Positions 16,169-24,547 of a DNA stretch of 64,000 nucleotides are shown here, piece after piece. The notes beneath the pieces were generated by a model that was given only the letters and a program-made list of their open reading frames with translations, had not been told where the DNA came from and ran no database searches. Location: assembly GCF_024172125.1 (NCBI RefSeq), contig NZ_JAMZEA010000008.1, positions 496,001 through 560,000 of the forward strand. The letters are read 5' to 3'. The stretch's first letter is position 1. Each line of letters begins with the position of its first letter. The stretch is from Actinomadura rupiterrae (GTDB taxonomy: Bacteria > Actinomycetota > Actinomycetes > Streptosporangiales > Streptosporangiaceae). The position numbers and the translations under genes were made by a program.

Positions 16169-17551
16169 GTGGTTGATCTTAGTCGAGAGCCGGTGGCCGT
16201 CGCCCACAGCGCGCCGCTTTCTTTCTCTCAACTGTTGCTGACCTTCTTCGAATCTCTACATCCGGGATGCGCGCTGGGCCCGCTGTTCACGATCTCCTCT
16301 ACTCACCGCCTCCAGGGCAGGATCGATGTTGAGGCCCTCAACGGAGCGGTCGCTGATGTAACTCTTCGCCACGAAGTGATACGAACCGTAATTCACCGCC
16401 GCGAGGGCATGCCGTCCCAATGTGTGTTGGAGCCGGAAGGCCATCGATTCTCCGTCACAGACCTGAGCGGCAAAGGCGGCTACTCGGAAGGCGCCGCCGA
16501 AGAATTTATCAGAACGATCGAGTTGGGAGAGCGCCCGTGGACGGAGCCTCCTCTTCTCTGGGTTTTCCTGGGCAGGTTCTCGCCTGATGACGCTGTTCTC
16601 GTGCTGTTCATGCACCACTCCGCCTCCGATGCCTGGTCACTCGAAGTGGTGATGCAGGATCTCGGAGCCTTCTACCGAGCCAGGCTCTCCGGCGCGGATC
16701 CGATGCTCCCACCGGTCCTGCAGTACGGGCAGTATGCGGCACGGCAGCAGGCGGAGCCCCTCACCCGAGCGACGAAACGGGCCCTCGACTACTGGCAGAG
16801 GCAGCTCGACGGCGTCAGGCCCGCGAGGATTCCCTTCATGCGCCGGCGTGGTCCGCAAGACGCCGGTCATAGGTCGGTGTTCCGCTTCGAGGTGCCCGCA
16901 GCACTCGCCGACGCGGTGACGCACGTCAGTGAGGACCTTCAGGTAACGCCGTTCGTTCTTCTTCTCAGCGCCTACAAGGTGTGTCTCCGCAAGATCACCG
17001 GCGTCGACGACATCGTGGTGCCGACATTGACTTTCGGGCGAGATGTCCCAGAGACCGAGAACATGGTCGGGTTCTTCGTCAATGCACTGCTTCTTCGAAC
17101 TGAGCTCTCCGAGGAGATGACTCACCGGCAGGCGGTGGAACAGGTCCAAGAGACCTTCCTCGACGCCTACAGTCATGATCTTCCGGTCCTTCAGGTCATC
17201 GATGAGAGCCTGGACCTCGGGCTCCTCCTCGCTGATGAGGAGTTCTTCCTCATGCCGTTCCAGGTGGTCGTCATCGAAGGCGCCGGGCGGTACCGGCTCA
17301 GCGATGACTGCCTGGCGGAACGTCTACAGCGCTCGGACTCCTTCGTGGATGGCATGGCGGTCCCTCTCGACGGCCTGTGGACCATGGAATGGGGAAAATC
17401 GCTCACCGGCAGTGTCATCTACGACCCCAGCCTTCTCGACGAGGCGGGCATAGACCGTCTGGTGAGCGGATTCACCGATGCCCTCACCCAACTCAGTCGG
17501 GATCCCGGGCAAGCCCTGGACGCGTGGCGTACTGGATCACCAGCACAATGA
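16169..17551 (+). CDS. Free-standing condensation-domain protein
   Basis: This 460-residue protein is one condensation domain with no adenylation or carrier domain. It shows the N-terminal PLSFSQLLLTFF, TLRHEVIRTV (RHExLRT-like), the active-site box HHSASDAWS (both His and Asp of HHxxxDG kept, Gly replaced by Ala), YGQYAARQQ and VGFFVNALLLR. GTG 16169 follows GGAGGAGGA; an upstream in-frame TTG at 16145 is less likely. It sits 16 bp before an exporter gene and divergent from the synthetase operon. It may act in trans on carrier-bound intermediates, for example adding an acyl cap or a second condensation; the partner is not evident. Confidence 0.82.
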   Translation: MVDLSREPVAVAHSAPLSFSQLLLTFFESLHPGCALGPLFTISSTHRLQGRIDVEALNGAVADVTLRHEVIRTVIHRREGMPSQCVLEPEGHRFSVTDLSGKGGYSEGAAEEFIRTIELGERPWTEPPLLWVFLGRFSPDDAVLVLFMHHSASDAWSLEVVMQDLGAFYRARLSGADPMLPPVLQYGQYAARQQAEPLTRATKRALDYWQRQLDGVRPARIPFMRRRGPQDAGHRSVFRFEVPAALADAVTHVSEDLQVTPFVLLLSAYKVCLRKITGVDDIVVPTLTFGRDVPETENMVGFFVNALLLRTELSEEMTHRQAVEQVQETFLDAYSHDLPVLQVIDESLDLGLLLADEEFFLMPFQVVVIEGAGRYRLSDDCLAERLQRSDSFVDGMAVPLDGLWTMEWGKSLTGSVIYDPSLLDEAGIDRLVSGFTDALTQLSRDPGQALDAWRTGSPAQ

Positions 17552-17567
17552 AACGGGAGGTCTTTCC

Positions 17568-19040
17568 ATGGACAAGCGCTGGTTTGTGGTCGCCGCAGTC
17601 GGCAGCGCTACCTTCGTCACGTCCCTCGACACCGCAGTGCTGAACACGGCGCTGCCTTCCATCCGCGCCGATCTGTGCATGTCTCTGACGGATATGGAGC
17701 GGATCGGCGCATCATTCCTGGTGACCTACGCGAGCCTCATCCCAGCGGGCGGACGCATGGCCGACAGGTTCGGACGCAAGAGAATACTCCTCTGCGGGCT
17801 GCTCCTTTTCGGCTGCTCCTCGGTCTTCGCCGCCTCGGCATGGTCAAGTGGCTCTCTCATCACGGCGAGGATCCTGCAGGGGGCAAGTGCCGCATTAATC
17901 TCTCCAACCTGTCTCGCACTGATAGGAGCTACTTTCAAAAGCGTTGAGCGGAAGAAGCGGGATATTGCGGTGGGGGTATGGCTCAGTCTGGCAGCAACTG
18001 CCGTTGCTGTCGGCCCCCCGATGGGCGGCCTGATCTCGCAGTACGCCGATTGGCGCTACATCTTCTGGATCAATGTGCCGACGGTCGGAATGTCGGCGTT
18101 ACTGGCCGTAGCCGGTGTCTGCGAGAGGAGCGACGTCCCCCGCCGGAAAACTGTGGGCCTCGGCGGTATCGCCCTTGCGGCATGCGCCATCCTGGGCACT
18201 GTCGTCACCCTCCTCCTGGTCCAGGACCGAGGACCTGGCTCTCCTCCTGTCTTCGTCTCGGCAACCTTCGCGATCATCACCGCGCTGGCGTTCGTCCTTC
18301 ACGAGCGGCGCACGGACGACCCTCTTATCAACGAGGAAATGCGCAGAAGTCGAACCTTCATGGGGGGACTCACAGTTTGCTTTATTGCCCACTTTAGCCT
18401 TATGGGCGCATATTTCTATTCGGCGATCTTTATCCAACAGGCCCTGGGCTATTCACCGACACGGGCTGGACTGATCTTCGTGGCCTTCTCCCTCCTGATG
18501 CTGCTCGGCGTCCCGGTGGCCACCCGGGTCTGCGCTGCACACGGAACTCATGTCTCCACAGCAGCGGGACTGCTCACGATGGCGATCGGCATCGGACTCA
18601 GCGCCGCCGCGGGAACTGGAATCAACTATCTCGAACTGAACGCCGTCTTTGGGCTGATCGGCGCTGGCTACGCACTCATGACGACCATGTCCGGGAGTGC
18701 ACTCGCAGTGGTCCCCGAGAGCGGCTACGGAACCGCTTCTGGCCTGCTCGACACCGCTCGGGAGCTCTCGAGCCTGTTCGGCATCATCTGCGCCGGAACG
18801 ATCTTGATGGCGGAGGAGAAGTCATCCCTTGCGGGAGGCGCGACCACCGGAGAGGCCTTCGTCAGCGGCTACAGGACCGCCCTGACGGCCGCGGCCATCA
18901 CCATGGCGGCGGGTGCAGCGATCGGCTCGATCCTCCTAACTCCTCGAACCGATGATCGCCGCTCGAGCTCGCCCGCGCACCCGGCGCATCCTCTCGACAC
19001 GCCTGGGGGGCGCTCTGATCATGACCCAAGTGGAAAATGA
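17568..19040 (+). CDS. DHA2-family MFS transporter (14 TM)
   Basis: This 490-residue protein has the drug:H+ antiporter-2 signature: TSLDTAVLNTALPSI in TM1, GGRMADRFGRKRIL (motif A) and ARILQGASAALISPT near TM4. About 14 hydrophobic segments are followed by a hydrophilic tail. ATG 17568 is preceded by GGGAGG (17555-17560). It is the second gene of the condensation-protein unit and is a second likely exporter for the cluster. Codon use is less extremely GC-biased than in genes after 30 kb, consistent with the cluster having been acquired. Confidence 0.86.
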   Translation: MDKRWFVVAAVGSATFVTSLDTAVLNTALPSIRADLCMSLTDMERIGASFLVTYASLIPAGGRMADRFGRKRILLCGLLLFGCSSVFAASAWSSGSLITARILQGASAALISPTCLALIGATFKSVERKKRDIAVGVWLSLAATAVAVGPPMGGLISQYADWRYIFWINVPTVGMSALLAVAGVCERSDVPRRKTVGLGGIALAACAILGTVVTLLLVQDRGPGSPPVFVSATFAIITALAFVLHERRTDDPLINEEMRRSRTFMGGLTVCFIAHFSLMGAYFYSAIFIQQALGYSPTRAGLIFVAFSLLMLLGVPVATRVCAAHGTHVSTAAGLLTMAIGIGLSAAAGTGINYLELNAVFGLIGAGYALMTTMSGSALAVVPESGYGTASGLLDTARELSSLFGIICAGTILMAEEKSSLAGGATTGEAFVSGYRTALTAAAITMAAGAAIGSILLTPRTDDRRSSSPAHPAHPLDTPGGRSDHDPSGK

Positions 19041-20150
19041 TCTTAGTTAGCGTGGAATCACAGGTGTCAGAGTGCCCGCATCGCTGCAGGCCAGGAAGTT
19101 TCGTCAGTAGCCCACTTCACTTCATCACTGGGAGCAGTGTCCCGCGCTAATCGCGCCGGCCGCTGCTCCTTCGTCGTTTTCCCCCACCAACGCCCCCGGA
19201 ACCCCCCGAGGGCCCCTCTGGACCGCCGCCCCCTCGGCGCCGCCCCCTCGAAGGCCGCGCGCCGCCCACACCACCTTCCGGACGCCCTCCCCCCGCTCCA
19301 GCGCGAGAACCCCGTCCACACCCTGCCGCCGCCCGCGCCATCCCTCCGACTCCGCCCGCCCCGCCCTGCCCAACCCGCGCCCGCCCCAACTGCACCCCTT
19401 CCACCAACACCCGCCCAGACCGGCCCTCCCCGTCCAACCCCACCGCCACCCCATGCCCGCCCGGCAGATACCCGCCGCGCGCACGCCCGCCGACCGGACG
19501 CCCACCCTGCGCACGTTCACCGGACGCCCACTCTTCGCACGTTCACCGGACGCCCACCCTGCGGACACCCGCCGAACCGGCCTCGCGCACACTCGCCGGA
19601 CGCCTGCCCCGCGCACCCCCGCCGGATGCCCGCCTCCCGCGCGACTCTGCCGGATGCCCGCCCTGCGTACGTTCACCGGACGCCCCACCCTGCGGACGCC
19701 CGCCGAACCCGCCGGACGCCCGTCCCGCGCACCCCCGCCGAACCCGCCGCGCGCACCCCCGCCGGACGCCTGCCCCGCGCACCCCCGCCGGATGCCCGCC
19801 TCCCGCGAGCCCGCCGGACGCTCACCCTGCGGACGCCCGCCGAACCCGCTGGATGCCCGCCTTGCGCACGCCCGGATATTCGGCTCGCCGGACGCCCACG
19901 CCACGCCAGCCCCGCCGGGCGCCCATCCCGCGCGTCCTGGCCAGGCGTACGCCCGCCGGACGCCCACCCGCGCAACTTCGCCAGGCGCACGCCTGTCGGA
20001 TACCCAATTCGCTCGACCTGCGGACGCCGCGTCCCCGCGTCCGTGCGCCCCTGCGGCCCCGCGTCCCCGTGTCCGTGCGGCCCCGCGTCCGTGCGGGATG
20101 CCTGGGTGGCGGTGTTGTGCGTGGCTTCAGGCTTGCGCGCGGGCGGTGTG
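19041..20150. repeat. Noncoding GC-rich region with degenerate short repeats
   Basis: From about 19440 to 20000 the plus strand is strongly C-rich and is built from imperfect units of roughly 27-30 bp around the core CGCCGGACGCCC, some with CCGGATGCCC. More than fifteen copies are visible. Long open frames exist on both strands but encode only Arg/Pro/Ala or Arg/Gly/Val repeats without start signals. I treat the region as noncoding. Confidence 0.65.
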
Positions 20151-20786
20151 TCAGGCAGGGGCCAGGGTGCGCTGGACGATGGTTTGGACGGTCGTCTTGA
20201 CGTCCGCCCGGGTATAGGACGGCCCGGATTCGCTGCTTGCGTCGTGCAAGGTGGCGTGGGCTCCGTGGTAAAGGATGCGAGCGAAGACCTGGGGATGGCC
20301 TGGGCGCAACGTGCCGGCGTTCATGCCGCGTTCGATGGCTTCGGCCAGCAGGTCGATAACGCGCTGGTTGGTTTCCGCGCAAAGGGCTAGGGCCTTGGCG
20401 TCGGCGGAGCCGTAGACGATCCGGTGCAATTCGGCGTTCTCCACGGCGTGGTCGATCAGTCGCTCAAGAAGCTCGGTGAGGACGCCGGTTCCGGCCTGGT
20501 CGGTGAGGGCGTCGGATTCGTCCCGGTCGGTGAGGACGGCCTGGGCCAGGTCCATGTAGCCGGTCACGTATCGCTCCCATAGCGCGGCCACGACCTGTTC
20601 CTTGGCGGAGAAGTACAGGTAGAAGGTGCCCTTCGCGACCTGCGCGCGCGAGGTGATGTCGTTGACGGTCGCGTCGGCGACGCCGCGTTCGGCGAACACC
20701 TCCAGGGCGGCGTCCAGCAGGTCGGCGCGGCGTTCCTCCGCCGGCTTGAGGACGCGCTTCCGCACGCCGTCCGGAGCCTTGCCCAT
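20151..20786 (-). CDS. TetR-family transcriptional regulator
   Basis: This 211-residue protein has an N-terminal TetR_N helix-turn-helix (LDAALEVFAERGVADATVND, then VAKGTFYLYFSAKEQ) and a helical ligand-binding C-terminal part. ATG 20786 follows AGAGGTGG. The in-frame extension to 20849 would run through the operators and is rejected. It is divergent from the alpha/beta-hydrolase-fold gene. Three near-identical palindromes between the two genes make autoregulation and repression of that gene very likely. Confidence 0.88.
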   Translation of the reverse strand: MGKAPDGVRKRVLKPAEERRADLLDAALEVFAERGVADATVNDITSRAQVAKGTFYLYFSAKEQVVAALWERYVTGYMDLAQAVLTDRDESDALTDQAGTGVLTELLERLIDHAVENAELHRIVYGSADAKALALCAETNQRVIDLLAEAIERGMNAGTLRPGHPQVFARILYHGAHATLHDASSESGPSYTRADVKTTVQTIVQRTLAPA

Positions 20787-20811
20787 GAGCCACCTCTTCG
20801 CTCGCCTTGAC

Positions 20812-20867
20812 TGACCGCCGGTCAGTGGCACAGACTGACCATCGGTCATTCGACTGACCGCCGGTCA
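20812..20867. promoter_or_regulatory. Three TetR operators
   Basis: The sites are TGACCGCCGGTCA (20812-20824), TGACCATCGGTCA (20836-20848) and TGACCGCCGGTCA (20855-20867). Each is a TGACC-N3-GGTCA palindrome. They lie between the divergent TetR and hydrolase-fold genes, with start-to-start spacings of 24 and 19 bp. Confidence 0.85.
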
Positions 20868-20904
20868 TTAATGTACCGGTCCCGCTATGAAGGAGTGGCG
20901 TCCG

Positions 20905-21846
20905 ATGAGCCTGAACCTGCGTCCTGGACTGGCGGTGGCCGGTGCGGCGATCGCCCTGCCCGTCCTGCTGAACCGCCGTCGCGGCGAGACGGTCCCGATG
21001 GACGCCCGCGCCCGGAAGGACGCGCCCGGGTCGTTCGTCCGGCTTCGTCACGGAACGACGCACGTGATGGTGGACGGACCGGAGACAGGCGAACCGGTGC
21101 TGTTGATTCCCGGAGCCACCTTGTCCCTTTGGGTCTGGGACGAACTCTTCGAGCGGCTGGCCCGCGCCGGTTATCGGACCATCCGATTCGACCGCTACGG
21201 CCTCGGATTCAGCGACCGTCCCGACATCTCGTACGACCAGCCGCTGTTCGAAGAGCAGATGATCGACCTGCTGGACGCGCTGGGTGTCGACCGTCCGGTG
21301 ACGCTGGTTGCGCTTGCCTTCGGCGGCCCGATCGCCGCCGAGTTCGCCGTGCATCACCCCGAACGCGTCGCCGGAGTCTGCCTCGTCTCGCCCGACGGGT
21401 TCGCGACGCCGCTGAGTCGCGGCCTGCGGATCTCGATGCTTCCGGGCATCGGGCTGCCGTTTTTCCGACTGACCGGAAACCGGGCGCTGAAATCACGCCT
21501 GCCCGGCTACTCCCGCGACCCGCGCGTGGTGGCGCGCGTCCAGGCGCGCCTGCTGCCGGAACTGCGCTATCGGGGATTCAAGCGCAGCCTGCTGTCCGCG
21601 CTGGCCAACGTCCCCTTCCATGGGGCTGAGTACCTCTACCGCGTTCTGGACGCCGCCGACGTCCCCGTCCAAGTCATTTGGGGACGCCATGACCCGATCA
21701 CCCCGATGCCCCCAGAAGACGTCCTGCGCTCCGTCTTCTCTCACGCCGACCTCCACCTACTAGAAGGCGTCGGACACCTCCCACACTTCGAACGCCCCGA
21801 CGAAACCGCAGCCCTCGTCCTGGACTTCCTCCACTCCAACCCCTGA
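20905..21846 (+). CDS. Alpha/beta-hydrolase-fold protein lacking the nucleophile serine
   Basis: This 313-residue protein starts at ATG 20905 behind AAGGAG. An N-terminal hydrophobic segment (LAVAGAAIALPVLL) may be a membrane anchor. The fold is clear: LLIPGATLSLWVWDELFERL (oxyanion region), DRYGLGFSDRP, VIWGRHDPITP (acid) and GVGHLPHFERPD (His). The nucleophile elbow reads VALAFGGP, with Ala138 where GxSxG should have Ser; the DNA there (GTT GCG CTT GCC TTC) is unambiguous. It may be non-hydrolytic, for example a ligand-binding or decarboxylating variant. A C-terminal tandem array follows. Confidence 0.82.
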   Translation: MSLNLRPGLAVAGAAIALPVLLNRRRGETVPMDARARKDAPGSFVRLRHGTTHVMVDGPETGEPVLLIPGATLSLWVWDELFERLARAGYRTIRFDRYGLGFSDRPDISYDQPLFEEQMIDLLDALGVDRPVTLVALAFGGPIAAEFAVHHPERVAGVCLVSPDGFATPLSRGLRISMLPGIGLPFFRLTGNRALKSRLPGYSRDPRVVARVQARLLPELRYRGFKRSLLSALANVPFHGAEYLYRVLDAADVPVQVIWGRHDPITPMPPEDVLRSVFSHADLHLLEGVGHLPHFERPDETAALVLDFLHSNP

Positions 21847-21904
21847 AGCGCCGCCCCCAACCCCCAAGCCCCCCGCCCCAACCCACGCCGACAACGTCCA
21901 GACA

Positions 21905-22405
21905 GAGCCCCGCAGGCCCAGAGGCGAGAGCCCTTCGAGCACAGCCCGGCGTCACCTCCAAACCCCCCCACGCCGACGAGCGTCCGCGCAGAGCCCCGCG
22001 GGCCTGGAGGCGCAAGCGCTTCGCCCGCAGTCGAGCGGGAACCTCCAGGCCCGCGCCAGCGAGCGTGCGGGCCGAGCCCTGCAGGCCTGGGGCGCGGGCG
22101 CTTCGAGCGCAGCCGGGCAGCACCTTCACGCCCCACGCAGGCGAGCGTTCGAGCAGAGCCCCGCGGGACTGGAGGCGGCGCGAGTCCTTCGAGCCCAGCT
22201 GGGCGGAACCTCCAAGCCCTAGGCCGACGAGCGTCCGGGCAGGGCCCCACGGCCTGGAGGCGCGGACGCTTCGCCCGCGGCCGAGCGGGAACTTCCAGGC
22301 CCCACGCCAGCGAGCGTTCGGGCCGAGCCCCGCAGGCCCTGGGGGCGCGGGCGCTTCGAGCGCAGCAGTGCGGAACCTCCTCGGCCGCCGCCCCCCGGGG
22401 GGCTA
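21905..22405. repeat. Six-copy tandem repeat of 82-86 bp
   Basis: Imperfect units begin at 21905, 21991, 22074, 22156, 22242 and 22324, each starting with GAGCCCC or a close variant (GGGCCCC in the fifth). Each continues with a GGCCTGGAGGCGC-like segment, a CGCTTCGxxCGCAGC segment and a GGGAACCTCCAGG-like segment, ending in GACGAGCGTxCGGGC. The array fills the space between the convergent hydrolase-fold and SRPBCC genes. It is not a CRISPR, because units differ along their whole length and there are no spacers. Confidence 0.8.
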
Positions 22406-23101
22406 AGGACGCGACTGGGCGGGCTTGTGCAGGTGATGGTCGTGGGCGCGAGCTTCCGAGGTGGCCTTCAGGTCGAGCAACCACTGCTTGAGGCCATCCC
22501 CGAGCAGGCGCGTGGCGGTGGGGACATCGGCGTCGACCTGCTTGCCGGTCCAAGTCTCCTCGGTGTGCACGTGGACGCCGCCCTTGACCTTGGTGAACTT
22601 CCACAGGTGGACGCCCTGGTCGATGCGCACGCCGTCCCCGATCGCCGGCCCGCTCCACAGGATGCAGTCGTTCTGCTTGATCCGCTGGATGGTGGACGTG
22701 ATCGTCATCGTGGTCGCGGGCGTCGTCGGGGTGGCCGGGCCCGGCGTCGTCCACCGGAACCGGGACCCCGGCCGAAGGCGTCCCGGGTCGAGGAGCTTCA
22801 TGGACAGCACGGGCTTCTGCCAACTCGGCCAGCGCCTCACGTCGGTCTGAACCTTGAACACCGTGCTCAACGGAGCCTTGATGAAGATGTCCGTCTCGTA
22901 CCGGACGCGTGCGGCGGGATCGACCCCCGCGCCTCTGCACTGAGGCGCGCCCGCATGATGCCGCTCCGCCGCCTGAGCGCCGTCCGCCGCACTCGCGAGC
23001 ACCCCGGCCGCAGCAACCGTGATCACCAGCGCACTCCCGCGCGCCCGTCCCCATGTCCGCGCCCGAAGCCCGAACGTCCTCGAAGTGGCCTTACCGAACA
23101 T
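22403..23101 (-). CDS. Secreted SRPBCC/polyketide-cyclase-like protein
   Basis: This 232-residue protein has a long Arg-rich signal peptide (SALVITVAAAGVLASAAD, with AQA before AERHH) and then a START/SRPBCC-type fold (DIFIKAPLSTVFKVQTDVRR, WPSWQKPV, SRFRWTTPG, TETWTG-like strand). ATG 23101 follows GGAGGA; the 5' extension to 23128 is unlikely. SRPBCC proteins bind hydrophobic ligands; the substrate is unknown. It is divergent from a TetR gene with paired operators between them, so it is probably that regulator's target. Confidence 0.78.
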   Translation of the reverse strand: MFGKATSRTFGLRARTWGRARGSALVITVAAAGVLASAADGAQAAERHHAGAPQCRGAGVDPAARVRYETDIFIKAPLSTVFKVQTDVRRWPSWQKPVLSMKLLDPGRLRPGSRFRWTTPGPATPTTPATTMTITSTIQRIKQNDCILWSGPAIGDGVRIDQGVHLWKFTKVKGGVHVHTEETWTGKQVDADVPTATRLLGDGLKQWLLDLKATSEARAHDHHLHKPAQSRP

Positions 23102-23170
23102 GCTGCTCCTCCGTGTCCAAGCCCTCATGGGCCATGTCCGCTCTCATGTTTGCTAGAGGGTGGTTCGTTC

Positions 23171-23230
23171 GTTAGAAGGTATAACTGGACGGCCGGGCTG
23201 CGGTCAATAGGTTCCGTGATACCTTCTAAC
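23171..23230. promoter_or_regulatory. Paired inverted operators for the TetR/SRPBCC genes
   Basis: GTTAGAAGGTAT (23171-23182) and ATACCTTCTAAC (23219-23230) are perfect inverted copies 36 bp apart. Each lies in a partly self-palindromic 15-mer (GTTAGAAGGTATAAC; 14 of 15 in the second). They sit in the divergent promoter region. Confidence 0.78.
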
Positions 23231-23265
23231 TAAATCTTCAAGGTCTAGCTCAAGGAGGCGGGTCA

Positions 23266-23910
23266 GTGGCGGAGAAGAGCTCCGAGACTCCGCGCGAGCG
23301 CTACCGCGTCCAGATCCGGGCGGAGGTCAAGCGCCGCGCCTGGGAGCAGATCGCCTCGGCCGGAGCCTCGGCGCTGTCCCTGAACGCGATCGCGAAGCAG
23401 ATGGGGATGAGCGGCCCGGCCCTCTACCGCTACTTCGCCAACCGCGACGAGCTGATCACCGAGCTCATCCGGGACGCCTACCAGAGCCTCGCCGACACCG
23501 TCCAGGCGGCCACGACGCTGAGCGCCGACCTGGGCGTGGTGGCCCATGCCCTGCGCCGCTGGGCTCTCGAAGACCCGCAGCGCTACTTCCTGATCTACGG
23601 CACGCCCGTCCCCGGCTACCAGGCCCCGGACGACACCACCGTCATCGCGGACGAGATCATGTCCGTCCTGCTCAAGGCATGCGCCAAGTCCATCCCGGAG
23701 CGTCCCGCCACTCCGCTCGACAAGCACCTCGAAGACCACCGGCAATGGGCGGACGCGTCCTACCCACCTTCCGTCCTGCACCGGGCCCTGACCTTCTGGA
23801 CGCGCTGCCACGGAGTCCTGTCCCTCGAACTCGCCGGCCACTTCACCGGCATGGGCCTCGACCCCGCCAAGCTCTTCGAAGCAGAACTCGACGACCTCCT
23901 CACCCCATAA
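23266..23910 (+). CDS. TetR-family transcriptional regulator
   Basis: This 214-residue protein has a TetR_N helix-turn-helix (LSLNAIAKQMGMSGPALYRY) followed by a TetR_C_13/WHG-like ligand domain (TFWTRCHGVLSLELAGHFTG). The GTG start at 23266 has AAGGAGG at 23252-23258. It is divergent from the secreted SRPBCC gene and shares the paired operators at 23171-23230. Confidence 0.87.
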   Translation: MAEKSSETPRERYRVQIRAEVKRRAWEQIASAGASALSLNAIAKQMGMSGPALYRYFANRDELITELIRDAYQSLADTVQAATTLSADLGVVAHALRRWALEDPQRYFLIYGTPVPGYQAPDDTTVIADEIMSVLLKACAKSIPERPATPLDKHLEDHRQWADASYPPSVLHRALTFWTRCHGVLSLELAGHFTGMGLDPAKLFEAELDDLLTP

Positions 23911-24547
23911 CCTGCGGCCAACCACCTCCACCAACCCGACCCCCAACCACCTCCACCCCACGACTAACCGGGCCCCCAACCGACCCGGCCCCCAACCGAC
24001 CCGGCCCGCAACCGACCCGGCCCCGGGACGGAACCCGGTCCTGGCCCGGCCAGGCTCCATGGCCAAACCCACAGCCAACCCGGTCTCTCGGCCAAGCCCA
24101 CGGGTCTGGGCAGTTAGCAGTAGGCGGCGCTGAATGCGTGCGTGTGTTCAGTCGCGTCCGCCTACGAGCGAGAACCTGCCCAAGGCGTGCGCGACGGCGA
24201 ATCCGCGCGCGACTTGCCAAGCCAGCTCGCCGACCGGCAGCGCTCTGGAGTGCGCACAGGGCATTCGACGTCGGCGTTGGTTGCGGATCGATCAACGGGC
24301 CCGCACGCCCCCATGTCACACCTGTTCGAGCCTCCAAGGGGACGACTTGTGCCCCGCCGGCCCGGCTGCGGCGTTCGAGGTCATCAAGTCCGGAAGGCCC
24401 GCCAGAGCGCGCTCGACGGTCCTATCGGGTTGCCTCGGGCGGTGCCGGAGCGCGATCTTCAAGTGCGGCGAACTCCTGGAGCGGCACCGCGAACGAGCCG
24501 CCTCGGGCCGCCGCCGCCCGACGACGACCGACAGGAGACAGCGGACG
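23911..24547. other. Gene-free stretch with a 16-bp repeat
   Basis: From about 23966 to 24023 a 16-bp unit (CCGGCCCCCAACCGAC) occurs about three times in tandem. The rest is GC-rich sequence whose open frames carry no recognisable domain. The upstream part of a frame that runs into the Nudix gene is open but lacks a start signal. Confidence 0.5.

Noticed and set aside
19125..20390. Long open frames on both strands of the 19.1-20.1 kb gap (up to about 400 codons)
   Set aside because: They encode only Arg/Pro/Ala or Gly/Val/Arg repeats, have no ribosome sites and arise from GC-rich repeat DNA lacking stop codons.
21905..22405. CRISPR array
   Set aside because: Units of 82-86 bp diverge along their whole length with no constant repeat and variable spacer pattern, and no cas genes are present.
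24142..24547. N-terminal extension of the Nudix protein or a separate gene
   Set aside because: The frame is open but unlike any known domain and lacks a start signal; the Nudix fold is complete from 24548.
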